From Bradyrhizobium sp. SZCCT0153 (GTDB lineage: Bacteria; Pseudomonadota; Alphaproteobacteria; Rhizobiales; Xanthobacteraceae), in contig NZ_JAFCKS010000002.1 in the NCBI RefSeq assembly GCF_018129995.1, positions 806,001-870,000 on the forward strand: a stretch of DNA of 64,000 nucleotides, in the 5' to 3' direction. Of the stretch, positions 50,327-58,775 are shown one piece after another. Position numbers and translations under genes: made by a program. The first letter of the stretch is position 1, and every line of letters begins with the position of its first letter. The notes below the pieces were generated by a model. The model was not told the origin of the DNA and did not search any database. It was given only the letters and a program-made list of their open reading frames with translations.

Positions 50327-51943
50327 TTGACCGCAGCGACCACAGTCTACGCTCGTTTTCACGACACCGCGCTGCGCCGGGGCGAGGCGGGCTTCCTCAA
50401 CGTGCTGGCGGAGACCGCCGGCATCTACGGCATCACCGCCGGCGAGATATCCTATCGCACCATGCTAGACCGGGTGGAGCGCCGGCGGACGGCGTTCGCG
50501 AGCAAGGGCTATGGCGAAGGCCACAGGGTCGGGCTGCTGCTCCAGAACCGGCCGGTGTTCGTCGAGCTGTGGTTTGCGCTCAACGCGCTTGGCGTGTCCG
50601 TCGTGCCGATCAATCCGGACCTGCGGATGAGCGAGCTCGAATACATCATCGCGCATTCCGAGATGAACGCGGCATTCGTTCTTGCCGAGCGGCGGGACGA
50701 GGTCGAGACCGCGGCCCGCCAGGCCGTTCGGCCAATTCCGGTCGTGACCGACAGCGACGACGTTCCTGCTGCCTTCGGCGGCGCGCAGGCAGCGACCACT
50801 GGCGACGGCGCGACCGAATGTGCGCTGCTTTATACGTCCGGGACGACCGGGCAGCCCAAGGGCTGCGTGCTCACCAACGAATACTTCCTGCATTCCGGCA
50901 ACTGGTATCGCGATGTCGGCGGGCTGATCGACCTCAAGCTGGAGGGCGAGCGCATGATCACGCCGCTGCCGCTGTTTCACATGAACGCCATGGCGGTGTC
51001 GCTGATGGCGATGCTGTCGGTCGGCGGCAGCCTGACCATGCTCGATCGCTTCCATCCACGCAGCTGGTGGCAGTCGGTCCTGGACAGCCGCGCCACGTGC
51101 CTGCATTATCTCGGCGTCATGCCCTCGATGCTGATGAGCGCGCCGGCATCGGAACAGGACAAGGTCCACACAGTGCGGTTCGGGTTCGGCGCCGGCGTCG
51201 ACAAGCTCTTGCACGCGCCGTTCGAGCAGCGCTTCGGCTTTCCGCTGATCGAGGCCTGGGCGATGACGGAGACGGGAAGCGGCGGCGTCATCGCCGCCAA
51301 TGTCGAGCCGCGCAAGATCGGCACCAGCTGTTTCGGCCGCCCCGCCGCCGAGGTCGACATCCGTATCGTCGACGAGACCGGCAACGATACAGCAACGGGA
51401 ACGCCGGGCGAGCTGCTGGTGCGGCGCGCGGGCGCGGACCCGCGCTACGGGTTCTTCAGGGAATATCTGAAGAACCCGCAGGCGACCGCCGAGGCCTGGG
51501 ACGGCGGCTGGCTCCATACCGGCGATATCGTGTCGCGCGATGCGGACGGCGACCTTCATTTCGTCGATCGCAAGAAGAACGTGATCCGCCGCTCCGGCGA
51601 GAACATCGCCGCGGTCGAGGTCGAATCCGTCCTCAACCGCCATCCGGCGATCCGGCAGGCCGCGGTCGCGGCCACCCCCGATCAGGTGCGCGGCGACGAG
51701 GTCGCGGCGGTCATCATTGCCGAGGAGGCCGGCGCCGACCGGCGGCTTGCCGAAGACATCGTGCGCTGGAGCCTGGAGCAGATGGCCTATTACAAGGCGC
51801 CGGGCTGGATCTGCTTCGTCGACAGCCTGCCGCTGACCGCAACCGAGAAGATCCAGCGCGGCGGGTTGAAGGATTTTGTCGCTAGGCTGATGCACGATGG
51901 CGCCTTCTTCGACCTCCGCGACCTCAAGAAGCGACAGGTTTGA
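50327..51943 (+). CDS. Acyl-CoA synthetase / aryl-CoA ligase (AMP-binding)
   Basis: The 538-residue ANL-family enzyme has the phosphate loop LLYTSGTTGQPKGCVL, a LIEAWAMTETGSGGV motif, GGWLHTGDIVSRDADGDLHF and the hinge region DRKKNVIRRSGENIAAVEVE with the catalytic C-terminal Lys (TATEKIQRGGLK). It activates a carboxylic acid to its CoA thioester. The start is TTG at 50327, 7 bp after the beta-subunit stop. Its presence after a ring dioxygenase implies that an oxidised aryl-acetic or benzoic acid becomes CoA-bound. Confidence 0.92.
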   Translation: MTAATTVYARFHDTALRRGEAGFLNVLAETAGIYGITAGEISYRTMLDRVERRRTAFASKGYGEGHRVGLLLQNRPVFVELWFALNALGVSVVPINPDLRMSELEYIIAHSEMNAAFVLAERRDEVETAARQAVRPIPVVTDSDDVPAAFGGAQAATTGDGATECALLYTSGTTGQPKGCVLTNEYFLHSGNWYRDVGGLIDLKLEGERMITPLPLFHMNAMAVSLMAMLSVGGSLTMLDRFHPRSWWQSVLDSRATCLHYLGVMPSMLMSAPASEQDKVHTVRFGFGAGVDKLLHAPFEQRFGFPLIEAWAMTETGSGGVIAANVEPRKIGTSCFGRPAAEVDIRIVDETGNDTATGTPGELLVRRAGADPRYGFFREYLKNPQATAEAWDGGWLHTGDIVSRDADGDLHFVDRKKNVIRRSGENIAAVEVESVLNRHPAIRQAAVAATPDQVRGDEVAAVIIAEEAGADRRLAEDIVRWSLEQMAYYKAPGWICFVDSLPLTATEKIQRGGLKDFVARLMHDGAFFDLRDLKKRQV

Positions 51944-51945
51944 TC

Positions 51946-52674
51946 ATGACCCAGATCCGCACCACGCTCATCACCGGCGGCAATTCCGGGATCGGCGAAG
52001 CGCTGGCGAAGCAGCTCATCGAAAAAGGACAGCGTGTCGTCTCGGTCGGGCTGCAGACGCCTGCCTGGACCCACGATCTGCTCGCCGCCTATTGCGCCGA
52101 CCTGACCAGCATCGCGGAGACGCGTGCGATCGCGCAGGAGATCTGCCGGGATCACGCCATCGATTGCCTCGTGCACAATGCCGGCGTCATCCTGCCGAAC
52201 CTGCTGCCCGACGCGAGGCCGGAAGACATCCTGACGCTGGCGCAACTGCATCTGGGCGCGCCGATGCTGCTGACCCAGGCTGCGCTGGAGGGGATGCGGT
52301 CGCGCCGGTTCGGGCGTGTCGTGTTCGTCAGCTCGCGCGCGGCGATGGGGGCGGCGACCCGCTCGGCCTATTCGGCGACCAAGGCCGGCGTGCACGGCAT
52401 GGCGCGGACCTGGGCGCTGGAGCTGGCCGCGAGCGGCATCACCGTGAACGTCGTCGCACCGGGGCCGATCCTCACCGACAATTTCTGGGGTGTCATTCCC
52501 AAAGGCTCGGAGCAGCAGGAGCGGATGGCGCGCAACGTGCCGGTGGGCCGGCTCGGCTCACGCGAGGACGTCGCCCATGCGATCGAATTCTTCCTCGACG
52601 AGCGATCCGATTTCGTCACCGGCCAGGTGCTCTATGTCTGCGGCGGCACCAGCCTGGTCGGCCTCGGGCCCTAA
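51946..52674 (+). CDS. SDR family NAD(P)-dependent oxidoreductase
   Basis: The short-chain dehydrogenase (242 residues) has TLITGGNSGIGEALAKQL for the cofactor, HNAGVILPN in place of NNAG, a catalytic SRAAMGAATRSAYSATKAGVH region with Tyr-x3-Lys, and the C-terminal FVTGQVLYVCGGTS. It likely acts on a hydroxylated ring or side chain made by the dioxygenase. An in-frame TTG at 51940 overlaps the ligase stop, but the ATG at 51946 is preferred. The gene is convergent with the MarR genes, 11 bp apart. Confidence 0.91.
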   Translation: MTQIRTTLITGGNSGIGEALAKQLIEKGQRVVSVGLQTPAWTHDLLAAYCADLTSIAETRAIAQEICRDHAIDCLVHNAGVILPNLLPDARPEDILTLAQLHLGAPMLLTQAALEGMRSRRFGRVVFVSSRAAMGAATRSAYSATKAGVHGMARTWALELAASGITVNVVAPGPILTDNFWGVIPKGSEQQERMARNVPVGRLGSREDVAHAIEFFLDERSDFVTGQVLYVCGGTSLVGLGP

Positions 52675-52685
52675 TTCGCTCCGCG

Positions 52686-53168
52686 CTAGATCTGGTTCAG
52701 GCGGATGTTCTCGACCATCTTCGCCAGCACTCGGGCGCAGACCTCGATGTCGTCGGGCTCGATGCCCGCGATCAGCTTGTCGTAGTTGTTCGCCATGATC
52801 GGCCAGATCTTGCGCAGCAGCGCTTCGCCGTCCGGCGTCAATCCCACGACGCGGCGGCGCTGGTCCTCCTCCGCGATCTCGCGCTTGACGAGGCCCGACG
52901 ACACCATGGACTCGACCATGCGGCTCGCGGTCGATTGCTCGGTGACGGCGAGAACGGCGATCTCGTTGACGGTGAGGGTCTTGTGGATGAACAGGACCGA
53001 CAGCGTCCGGAATACGACGTTGTTGACGCCGTGCTCGCTCAAATCGCGGTTCTGGTCGAGGTTCCAGCGATTGGCCAGGCGATTGAACAGATAGGGGATG
53101 TAGTTTTGCAGCTGGTCCCTGGTCCTCGGCGGACCCGACTTCCATCTGCTCTTGGATTCCTTGGCCAT
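52686..53168 (-). CDS. MarR family transcriptional regulator
   Basis: The 160-residue winged-helix protein has the MarR layout: helical N-terminal dimer part (LQNYIPYLFNRLANRWN), DNA-binding segment VNEIAVLAVTEQSTASRMVESMVSSGLVKRE, wing EEDQRRRVVGLTPDGEALL, and C-terminal dimer helices. It is cotranscribed with the second MarR gene, whose TAA shares a base with this ATG (TAATG). It probably represses the surrounding catabolic operons; the operators at 47504 and 57553 are candidate targets. The effector would be an aromatic acid or its CoA thioester. Confidence 0.94.
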   Translation of the reverse strand: MAKESKSRWKSGPPRTRDQLQNYIPYLFNRLANRWNLDQNRDLSEHGVNNVVFRTLSVLFIHKTLTVNEIAVLAVTEQSTASRMVESMVSSGLVKREIAEEDQRRRVVGLTPDGEALLRKIWPIMANNYDKLIAGIEPDDIEVCARVLAKMVENIRLNQI

Positions 53169-53662
53169 TACTTCTTGCGACTTTGCTTCTTGCTCTCGGT
53201 GCGAAGTTTCGAGGAGAGCGACCGCAACACGGACAGCGCGGTGTCGAGCTCCTGGGTCGGGACGTTTTCGAGCCGTTTGCCGAGATGCCGCTTGTGGATG
53301 TCGGCGGCCTTCCGAAACAGCGCTTCGCCCTTGGGGGTGAGACGCACGATGAAGGACCGGCGGTCCTCGCTCGACATTTCCCTGCTGATGAGATCGTCGG
53401 CCAAAAGGCGCTGGACCAGCCCCGAGACGTTGCCGCCGGACACTTTCAGGTTCTGCGACAATTGCCCCAGCGCCAGTCCGTCGCTGTAGCGATCGAGCTG
53501 CGCCAGCACGTCGAACTTCGCCAGCGACAGCCCGAACTCGGCGTTCAGCATCGCATTCAGCGATGCGAACAGCTCGCCATGCAAGGACAGCAATTGCAGC
53601 CAAAGCCGGGTTTCGACCTGCCCGGGGACGGGAACAATGTTCTCTTTGAGTGCTGCCGGCAT
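53168..53662 (-). CDS. MarR family transcriptional regulator (second copy, divergent)
   Basis: The 164-residue protein has the same MarR fold but distinct sequence: FGLSLAKFDVLAQLDRYSDGLALGQLSQNLKVSGGNVSGLVQRLLADDLISRE and the wing SSEDRRSFIVRLTPKGEALF. A basic tail (SKKQSRKK) ends the protein. The two MarR genes form a coupled pair, so they either form separate switches with different effectors or act in a hierarchy. The upstream region (53663-53816) offers a weak TTGACT-N16-TAATCG promoter. No clear ribosome-binding site precedes the ATG. Confidence 0.93.
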   Translation of the reverse strand: MPAALKENIVPVPGQVETRLWLQLLSLHGELFASLNAMLNAEFGLSLAKFDVLAQLDRYSDGLALGQLSQNLKVSGGNVSGLVQRLLADDLISREMSSEDRRSFIVRLTPKGEALFRKAADIHKRHLGKRLENVPTQELDTALSVLRSLSSKLRTESKKQSRKK

Positions 53663-53816
53663 TGCATGACCATCGAGTACAAATTGTCGCGTCGATTGGA
53701 GGAATTATCGCGGGTCTTTCGCTCCGATTAGCAACCTGAGAATCGTAGTCAAGATGTTCGATCCTGACGTCCTGAGGGACGAACGGCAATCCAATCCTGC
53801 GCCCGCTCCGATGGAA

Positions 53817-55382
53817 TCATGCAAAAGTCTTGATGGTCTGGATCACGCCGTCGAGCTCCTTGCCGGCGCTGTCCTTCAGTGCCGCTTCCCGCAGGCGGCG
53901 CGCCCAGTCGGCGGCGTCGTCGCGCCGCTCGACCAGCTTGATCGCGGCCAGGGTCTTGTCGAATTTCGACAGTCCGCGGCTGTGGGTATCCGAATAGCCC
54001 TTCACGAGGCGGCGGCATTGCAGGATCTCGACGCCCAGCTGGTAGTTGGTGGCAACCGCTGCGGCCGCGGCCTTGAGCCATTGGTCCCGATGAGCGGTCT
54101 CGACGGCGTGACGCAGCGAGCGGCGGCGCAGGCCGCGAAGCCCGCCGACGACATAAAGCGCCAGGAACCAGGGCAGCGAGTAGGTCCGCACCCGGCGTCC
54201 CCGGTTGACGCGGCGGTCGAGCCAGCCGAGCAGGCGCGGCCTCGTGCCCAACCAGCGGCCGAGGCCCACCGGCAGCATGCCCATCACCTCCTCCATGCGG
54301 GGGTGCATGAATTCCGTGGTCTGGAGCACCTGGCCTTGCGACATCTCGAGCTCGCTCTCGATCCGCGCGCGGCGTCCGGCCCGCGTCTTGAGGTCGGCGA
54401 CGCGGATGACGTCGTCATAGGTCATGGCGTTGGCGACGTATTTGGCCGCGGCTTCCGTGAAGGCATAGCCCTTGGCGGCGCCGCCTGAATTCCGGTCGGC
54501 GGTGTGCAGCGATTTGAGGATGTCGAGATATTCGGCGCCATAGGCGATGTCCTGGAAGTCGACCACCTTCTTCAGGCCGGCGCGGCCCATGGCCAGTGCG
54601 GGCTCGGGCAGTTCCTGCGCCAATCTTGCGACAAGCCCGGCGAGTTGCGGATCCGGCGTCGCGAGGGAGGGGATATCCTTGGCCGGCTTCGATGGCGGTG
54701 GCGCCGCAATTTCGGAGGCCCCGTTTTTGACCCGGTCAAAGGCGGCTTCAAAAGTCTGAACGCTGGCCTTGGCACCTTTCTCGCCGGCGCGGATGACGTC
54801 GAGATAGCTGTTGCGGTCGAACGGCAGCACGGCTGCGGCCGCGAGCGCGCCGAACATCGCCGCCGAGATGACGCTGCCATGCGCGATGGCCAGCGCGTTC
54901 AGGTCGAAGATGATCTCGGTCTTGGCGGCAACGTCGATCGCACTCGTCACGGCGCCCTGGTCGGCGATGCCGTTGCCCGGCGCGATCTTCTCGCCGATCG
55001 CAAGCGAGCGGTGGTTGGAAGCGATCAGCGTGGTGCGATCCGGGGTCACCAGGCCGCGCAGGATCGACCGGCCGGCCTCCATGAATTCCGCCGCCATCAC
55101 CACGTCGACGTCGCCGGGCGTCGGCATCAGCGACAGGATCGGCTTGCGGCCGTCCAGCGGCGGCATAGTCTCGATGTAATAGATCGTGGCGCCGGTCCGC
55201 TGCGCGACGCCGGGCACCGAGGTCGACTGCGCGACCCAGCCATGGTTCTCGGCGAGCTGGACGATCCAGTCGGTCAGGACACCGCCGCCCTGGCCACCCA
55301 TGGCGACGATCGCCATCGAGATCGGCCGCTCGGTCGCGTCACCTGCGGCGGGAAGGGCCAGCCGGACCGTCTCGTCTCTCAT
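53817..55382 (-). CDS. iorB: Indolepyruvate ferredoxin oxidoreductase, beta subunit-type (with C-terminal extension)
   Basis: The 521-residue protein contains the 2-oxoacid:ferredoxin oxidoreductase gamma-type domain (MAIVAMGGQGGGVLTDWIVQLAE, residues about 22-220) followed by a roughly 300-residue helical extension, an arrangement usual in alphaproteobacterial IorB homologues. With IorA it converts arylpyruvates such as indole-3-pyruvate oxidatively to arylacetyl-CoA. The ATG at 55382 overlaps the iorA stop (ATGA); the long open frame beyond it is iorA read in another frame. It is the last gene of a two-gene leftward operon. Confidence 0.9.
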   Translation of the reverse strand: MRDETVRLALPAAGDATERPISMAIVAMGGQGGGVLTDWIVQLAENHGWVAQSTSVPGVAQRTGATIYYIETMPPLDGRKPILSLMPTPGDVDVVMAAEFMEAGRSILRGLVTPDRTTLIASNHRSLAIGEKIAPGNGIADQGAVTSAIDVAAKTEIIFDLNALAIAHGSVISAAMFGALAAAAVLPFDRNSYLDVIRAGEKGAKASVQTFEAAFDRVKNGASEIAAPPPSKPAKDIPSLATPDPQLAGLVARLAQELPEPALAMGRAGLKKVVDFQDIAYGAEYLDILKSLHTADRNSGGAAKGYAFTEAAAKYVANAMTYDDVIRVADLKTRAGRRARIESELEMSQGQVLQTTEFMHPRMEEVMGMLPVGLGRWLGTRPRLLGWLDRRVNRGRRVRTYSLPWFLALYVVGGLRGLRRRSLRHAVETAHRDQWLKAAAAAVATNYQLGVEILQCRRLVKGYSDTHSRGLSKFDKTLAAIKLVERRDDAADWARRLREAALKDSAGKELDGVIQTIKTFA

Positions 55383-57538
55383 GCCAGCGCCTCGAGCGCG
55401 GGGCGCCGGCGATCGCGCCGGCGCTGCAGCCAGCCGATCACGCTCATGGCGATCTTCGATTTGAAAATGTCCCAGCGGGTCGGATTGTGGATGACGTCGG
55501 CGCGGTAGAACGAGGGGCAGAGCACCGCGGCTTCGGCGACCTCGCCGCAATTGCCGCAGCCGACGCAGGAATTGTCGATCGCGGCGACCGGATCGTCGCG
55601 CAAGGGATCGTCGAGCTGCTTCACGGAGAGCGAGGGGCAGCCGGAGAGGCGGATGCAGGCGTGATCGCCGGTGCAGACGTCCTCGTCGACGCCGAAGCGT
55701 TCCTTGACGATGCGCAACCCGTCCCTGATCGCCTTGTTGATCTGCGGCTTCACCCGGCGCTGCTTGTTCAGCATGCATTCGGACGAGGCGACGATGACCT
55801 TGGGACCCTCGTCCTTGGTCGTCAGCGCTTCCTTCAGCGTGTCGCGCATCTTGCCGACGTCGTAGGTGCGGTCGACCTGGCGGACCCATTGGCCGCCAAT
55901 ACCCTTCACGGCCTTGGTGATCGAATTGTTGGTGTCGCGTCGCTCGTTGGTCGCGCGCGACGACAGGATGTCCTGACCGCCGGTCGCCGAGGTGTAGTAG
56001 TTGTCGACGATGAGGAAGACGCCGTCATGCTTGTTGAAGACGGCATTGCCGATGCCGCTGGTCAGCCCGTTGTGCCAGAAGCCGCCGTCGCCCATCACCG
56101 CGATCGAGCGCTTGTCGGCCTTGACGTTGAAGGCAGAGGTCGAGGCCGGGCCGAGGCCGAAGCCCATGGTGGTCGCGCCGATATTGAACGGCGGCAGGAT
56201 CGAGAACAGATGGCAGCCGATGTCGGCCGAGACGTGGTGCTGGCCGAGTTCTTCCTCGACCAGCTTCATGGCGGCGAAGATCGGCCGCTCCGGGCAGCCG
56301 GTGCAAAGCCCGGGCGGGCGTGCCGGCACGACCTGCCTGAGCTTCTCGACCGCGGGGTGATTGAGCACGGGCGCCGCATCCGGCGCCGGCGGCCGGTTGC
56401 CGAGCAGCCGCGGCTCGGTCTTCTCCAGAAACTCCCTGACGCCGCCGAGCAGGACCTGCGCCGTGTAGTCGCCGCCCATCGGCAGCACGTCCTTGCCGTA
56501 GACGCGCGCCTGGATGTCCTTGCGCCGCAGCACCGTGTTGATCGCCTGCTCCAGATATTCCGGCTGGCCTTCCTCGACGATCAGAACGGCTTCCTTGTCG
56601 AGGCAGAATTCGGCAACCTCGGTGTCGATCACGGGGTAGGTGACGTTCATGACGTAGAGCGCGACCTGGGTGTTGCCATAGGCATCCGACAGGCCGAGAT
56701 ATTGCAGCGCGCGGATGACGTTGTTGTACATTCCGCCCTGCATGATGATGCCGACCTTGCCCTGCTTCGGTCCCATCCATTCATTGAGCTTGTTGTCCCG
56801 GATGAATCCGACGGCCGCGGGCATCCGCGTCTTGATCTTCTCCTGCTCGTGCTCGTAGGCCGCCGGTGGCAGCACGATGCGGTTGACGTCGCGCCTGGGA
56901 TTGTTGAGCGCGTCCTTGATGGTGTGCGCGGGCTTGACGTTGTCCTTGCAGGCAAAGCTTCCATGCATGTGGCAGGCGCGCACGCGGACCTCGAGCATGA
57001 CCGGTGTGTTCGAGCATTCCGAGAGCTCAAAACCCTTCTCGATCAGATTGACGATGCATTCGTGATCGGGCCGCGGGTCGAGCAGCCACATCTGCGATTT
57101 CATCGCGAAGGCGTGCGTGCGCTCCTGCATGATGGAGGAGCCCTCGCCATAATCCTCGCCGACGATGATCATGGTGCCGCCGGTGACGCCGCCCGAGGCC
57201 AGGTTGGCGAGCGCGTCCGAGGCGACGTTGGTGCCGACCGTCGACTTCCACGCAACTGCGCCGCGGAGGGGATACATCACCGAGGCCGACAGCATCGCCG
57301 CGGCCGCCGCTTCATTGGCGGAGCTCTGGAACACGACGCCGAGATCGTCGAGCACGTCCTTGGCGTCGGCGAGCACGTCCATCAGATGCGAGATCGGCGA
57401 GCCCTGGTAGCCGCCGACATAGGCGACGCCGGATTGCAGCAGCGCCTTGGTGATGGCGAGGATGCCTTCGCCGCGGAACGTGTCGCCGTCGCCGAGCCGG
57501 AGATCCTCGACCTCGCGAGCAAAAGACCGTTCAGCCAT
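55379..57538 (-). CDS. iorA: Indolepyruvate ferredoxin oxidoreductase, alpha subunit
   Basis: The 719-residue TPP enzyme carries the pyruvate-ferredoxin-oxidoreductase-like N-domain (GYQGSPISHLMDVLAD; SSANEAAAAAMLSASVMY), the TPP-binding region with GDGGFWHNGLTSGIGNAVFN and DNYYTSATGGQDIL, and C-terminal 4Fe-4S sites (CTGDHACIRLSGCPS and CVGCGNCGE). It decarboxylates aryl-2-oxoacids to aryl-acetyl-CoA, feeding electrons to ferredoxin. The ATG has GGAGG 6 bp upstream. Its promoter at 57562-57590 overlaps an operator shared with the dioxygenase operon. Confidence 0.94.
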   Translation of the reverse strand: MAERSFAREVEDLRLGDGDTFRGEGILAITKALLQSGVAYVGGYQGSPISHLMDVLADAKDVLDDLGVVFQSSANEAAAAAMLSASVMYPLRGAVAWKSTVGTNVASDALANLASGGVTGGTMIIVGEDYGEGSSIMQERTHAFAMKSQMWLLDPRPDHECIVNLIEKGFELSECSNTPVMLEVRVRACHMHGSFACKDNVKPAHTIKDALNNPRRDVNRIVLPPAAYEHEQEKIKTRMPAAVGFIRDNKLNEWMGPKQGKVGIIMQGGMYNNVIRALQYLGLSDAYGNTQVALYVMNVTYPVIDTEVAEFCLDKEAVLIVEEGQPEYLEQAINTVLRRKDIQARVYGKDVLPMGGDYTAQVLLGGVREFLEKTEPRLLGNRPPAPDAAPVLNHPAVEKLRQVVPARPPGLCTGCPERPIFAAMKLVEEELGQHHVSADIGCHLFSILPPFNIGATTMGFGLGPASTSAFNVKADKRSIAVMGDGGFWHNGLTSGIGNAVFNKHDGVFLIVDNYYTSATGGQDILSSRATNERRDTNNSITKAVKGIGGQWVRQVDRTYDVGKMRDTLKEALTTKDEGPKVIVASSECMLNKQRRVKPQINKAIRDGLRIVKERFGVDEDVCTGDHACIRLSGCPSLSVKQLDDPLRDDPVAAIDNSCVGCGNCGEVAEAAVLCPSFYRADVIHNPTRWDIFKSKIAMSVIGWLQRRRDRRRPALEALA

Positions 57539-57552
57539 TGCAGCCTCCAGAA

Positions 57553-57567
57553 ATATGCGATAGCATA
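57553..57567. promoter_or_regulatory. Operator ATATG-N6-CATA at the iorA promoter
   Basis: ATATGCGATAGCATA carries the inner dyad TATGC-N4-GCATA. With flanks it reads AAATATGC-GATAG-CATA, matching AAATATGC-AAATT-CATA at the dioxygenase promoter. It overlaps the -10 hexamer of the iorAB promoter. A repressor bound here would block iorAB and possibly also the divergent nitrilase operon. Confidence 0.6.
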
Positions 57568-57590
57568 CGTTTACATGTGAAGTAAGTCAA
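57562..57590 (-). promoter_or_regulatory. Sigma-70 promoter of iorAB
   Basis: Read on the minus strand, TTGACT (57590-57585) and TATGCT (57567-57562) are separated by exactly 17 bp, giving -35 five of six and -10 four of six. The spacer includes ACATGT, as does the spacer of the dioxygenase promoter. The predicted start is about 15-18 bp before the ATG of iorA. Confidence 0.65.
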
Positions 57591-57662
57591 CGCCGCGCCG
57601 TGCCGTCACTCTAGCGGATTCATTCGCGGGCGCGATCATGAGCTAGCGACAGGGTAGGGCCA

Positions 57663-58691
57663 ATGCTGAAGCTGCCTCGCTTTAGAGCCGCCGCCGTCCA
57701 GGCTTCACCTGTCTATCTCAACCCGAGCGCGACGGCCGACAAGGCGGCTTCACTGGTCCGTGAAGCCGCGGCGAACGGCGCGAGGCTCGTGGCTTTCCCG
57801 GAAGTCTTCGTTCCCGGATACCCCTATTGGAACTGGATCACCGATCCGGTCACGGGCAGCGCGTGGTTCGAGAAGCTCGCCAGGGCGTCGGTGCTCGTTC
57901 CGGGTCCGGAGGTCGAGATCGTCCGCAAGGCCGCGCGTGATACCGGCTGCTACGTCGTGCTCGGCATCAACGAGCGCAGCCCGGTCTCGCTGGGCACGAT
58001 CTACAACACCATGGTCTTCATCGGGCCGGACGGGGCGCTGCTCGGCAAGCACCGCAAGCTGGTGCCGACCTGGGCAGAGAAGCTGACCTGGACCGGCGGT
58101 GACGGATCGAGCCTGCGCGTCTATGATACCGAGATCGGACGTCTCGGCGGGCTGGCGTGCGGCGAGAACACCAACACGCTCGCGCGCTTCGCGCTGCTCG
58201 GCCAGGGTGAGCTCGTGCATGTCGCCAGCTACATCTCGCTTCCCGTCGCGCCCCCCGACTACGACATGGCGGAGGCGATCAAGTTGCGCGCGATTGCCCA
58301 CTCGTTCGAAGGAAAGATCTTCACGGTCGTCGCCTGCTCGACGGTGTCGGAGGAGATCATCACCGCGATGGAGACCGTGGTTCCGGACGCGCGCGCACGC
58401 CTGCAGCGGAAGTCGAGCGCCTTTTCCGGCATCATCGGACCTGACGGACGCGTGGTCGGCGATCCCCTGATCGACGACGAGGGCATCGTCTACGCCGATA
58501 TCGACCTCGAGCGCTGCATCCAGCCGAAGCAGATGCACGACATCGTCGGGCACTACAACCGGTTCGACATCTTTGATCTGCGGGTCAACCGTCGTCCGCT
58601 GGCGCCGCTCGGTCTGATGGAGGGTGAGCCTGTTGCAGCAGATGCCGGGGAGCCGGCGGGCTTCTCGTCGATCCCGGCTAAATCGGAATGA
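57663..58691 (+). CDS. Carbon-nitrogen hydrolase (nitrilase family)
   Basis: The 342-residue enzyme shows the nitrilase-superfamily triad: Glu47 in FPEVFVPGYPYW, Lys132 in GKHRKLVPTW and Cys166 in GGLACGENTNTLARF. CGEN replaces the classic CWEx of aryl-nitrilases, so it may be an amidase or nitrilase of another subgroup. Length fits true nitrilases better than small amidases. It leads the rightward operon opposite iorA. In this cluster it could hydrolyse an aryl-acetonitrile, amide or ring lactam. Confidence 0.87.
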   Translation: MLKLPRFRAAAVQASPVYLNPSATADKAASLVREAAANGARLVAFPEVFVPGYPYWNWITDPVTGSAWFEKLARASVLVPGPEVEIVRKAARDTGCYVVLGINERSPVSLGTIYNTMVFIGPDGALLGKHRKLVPTWAEKLTWTGGDGSSLRVYDTEIGRLGGLACGENTNTLARFALLGQGELVHVASYISLPVAPPDYDMAEAIKLRAIAHSFEGKIFTVVACSTVSEEIITAMETVVPDARARLQRKSSAFSGIIGPDGRVVGDPLIDDEGIVYADIDLERCIQPKQMHDIVGHYNRFDIFDLRVNRRPLAPLGLMEGEPVAADAGEPAGFSSIPAKSE

Positions 58692-58730
58692 GAATTCGGG
58701 AGGCGTCGAACGACTGGCGCCAACGGACAA

Positions 58731-58775
58731 GACTTAAAGCGACAGGACTTAAAGCGACACGACTTGGAGGACAGG
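58731..58775 (+). repeat. 15-bp tandem repeat in the leader of the cupin gene (2 exact-type copies plus a degenerate third)
   Basis: GACTTAAAGCGACAG (58731-58745) is followed directly by GACTTAAAGCGACAC (58746-58760) and by GACTTGGAGGACAGG (58761-58775), which retains GACTT and supplies the GGAGG ribosome-binding site 5 bp before the ATG at 58776. The array fills most of the gap between the nitrilase and cupin genes and may have arisen by slippage. Confidence 0.75.

Noticed and set aside
55487..57580. 697-codon open frame on the plus strand
   Set aside because: Antisense shadow of iorA, which has TPP and 4Fe-4S motifs.
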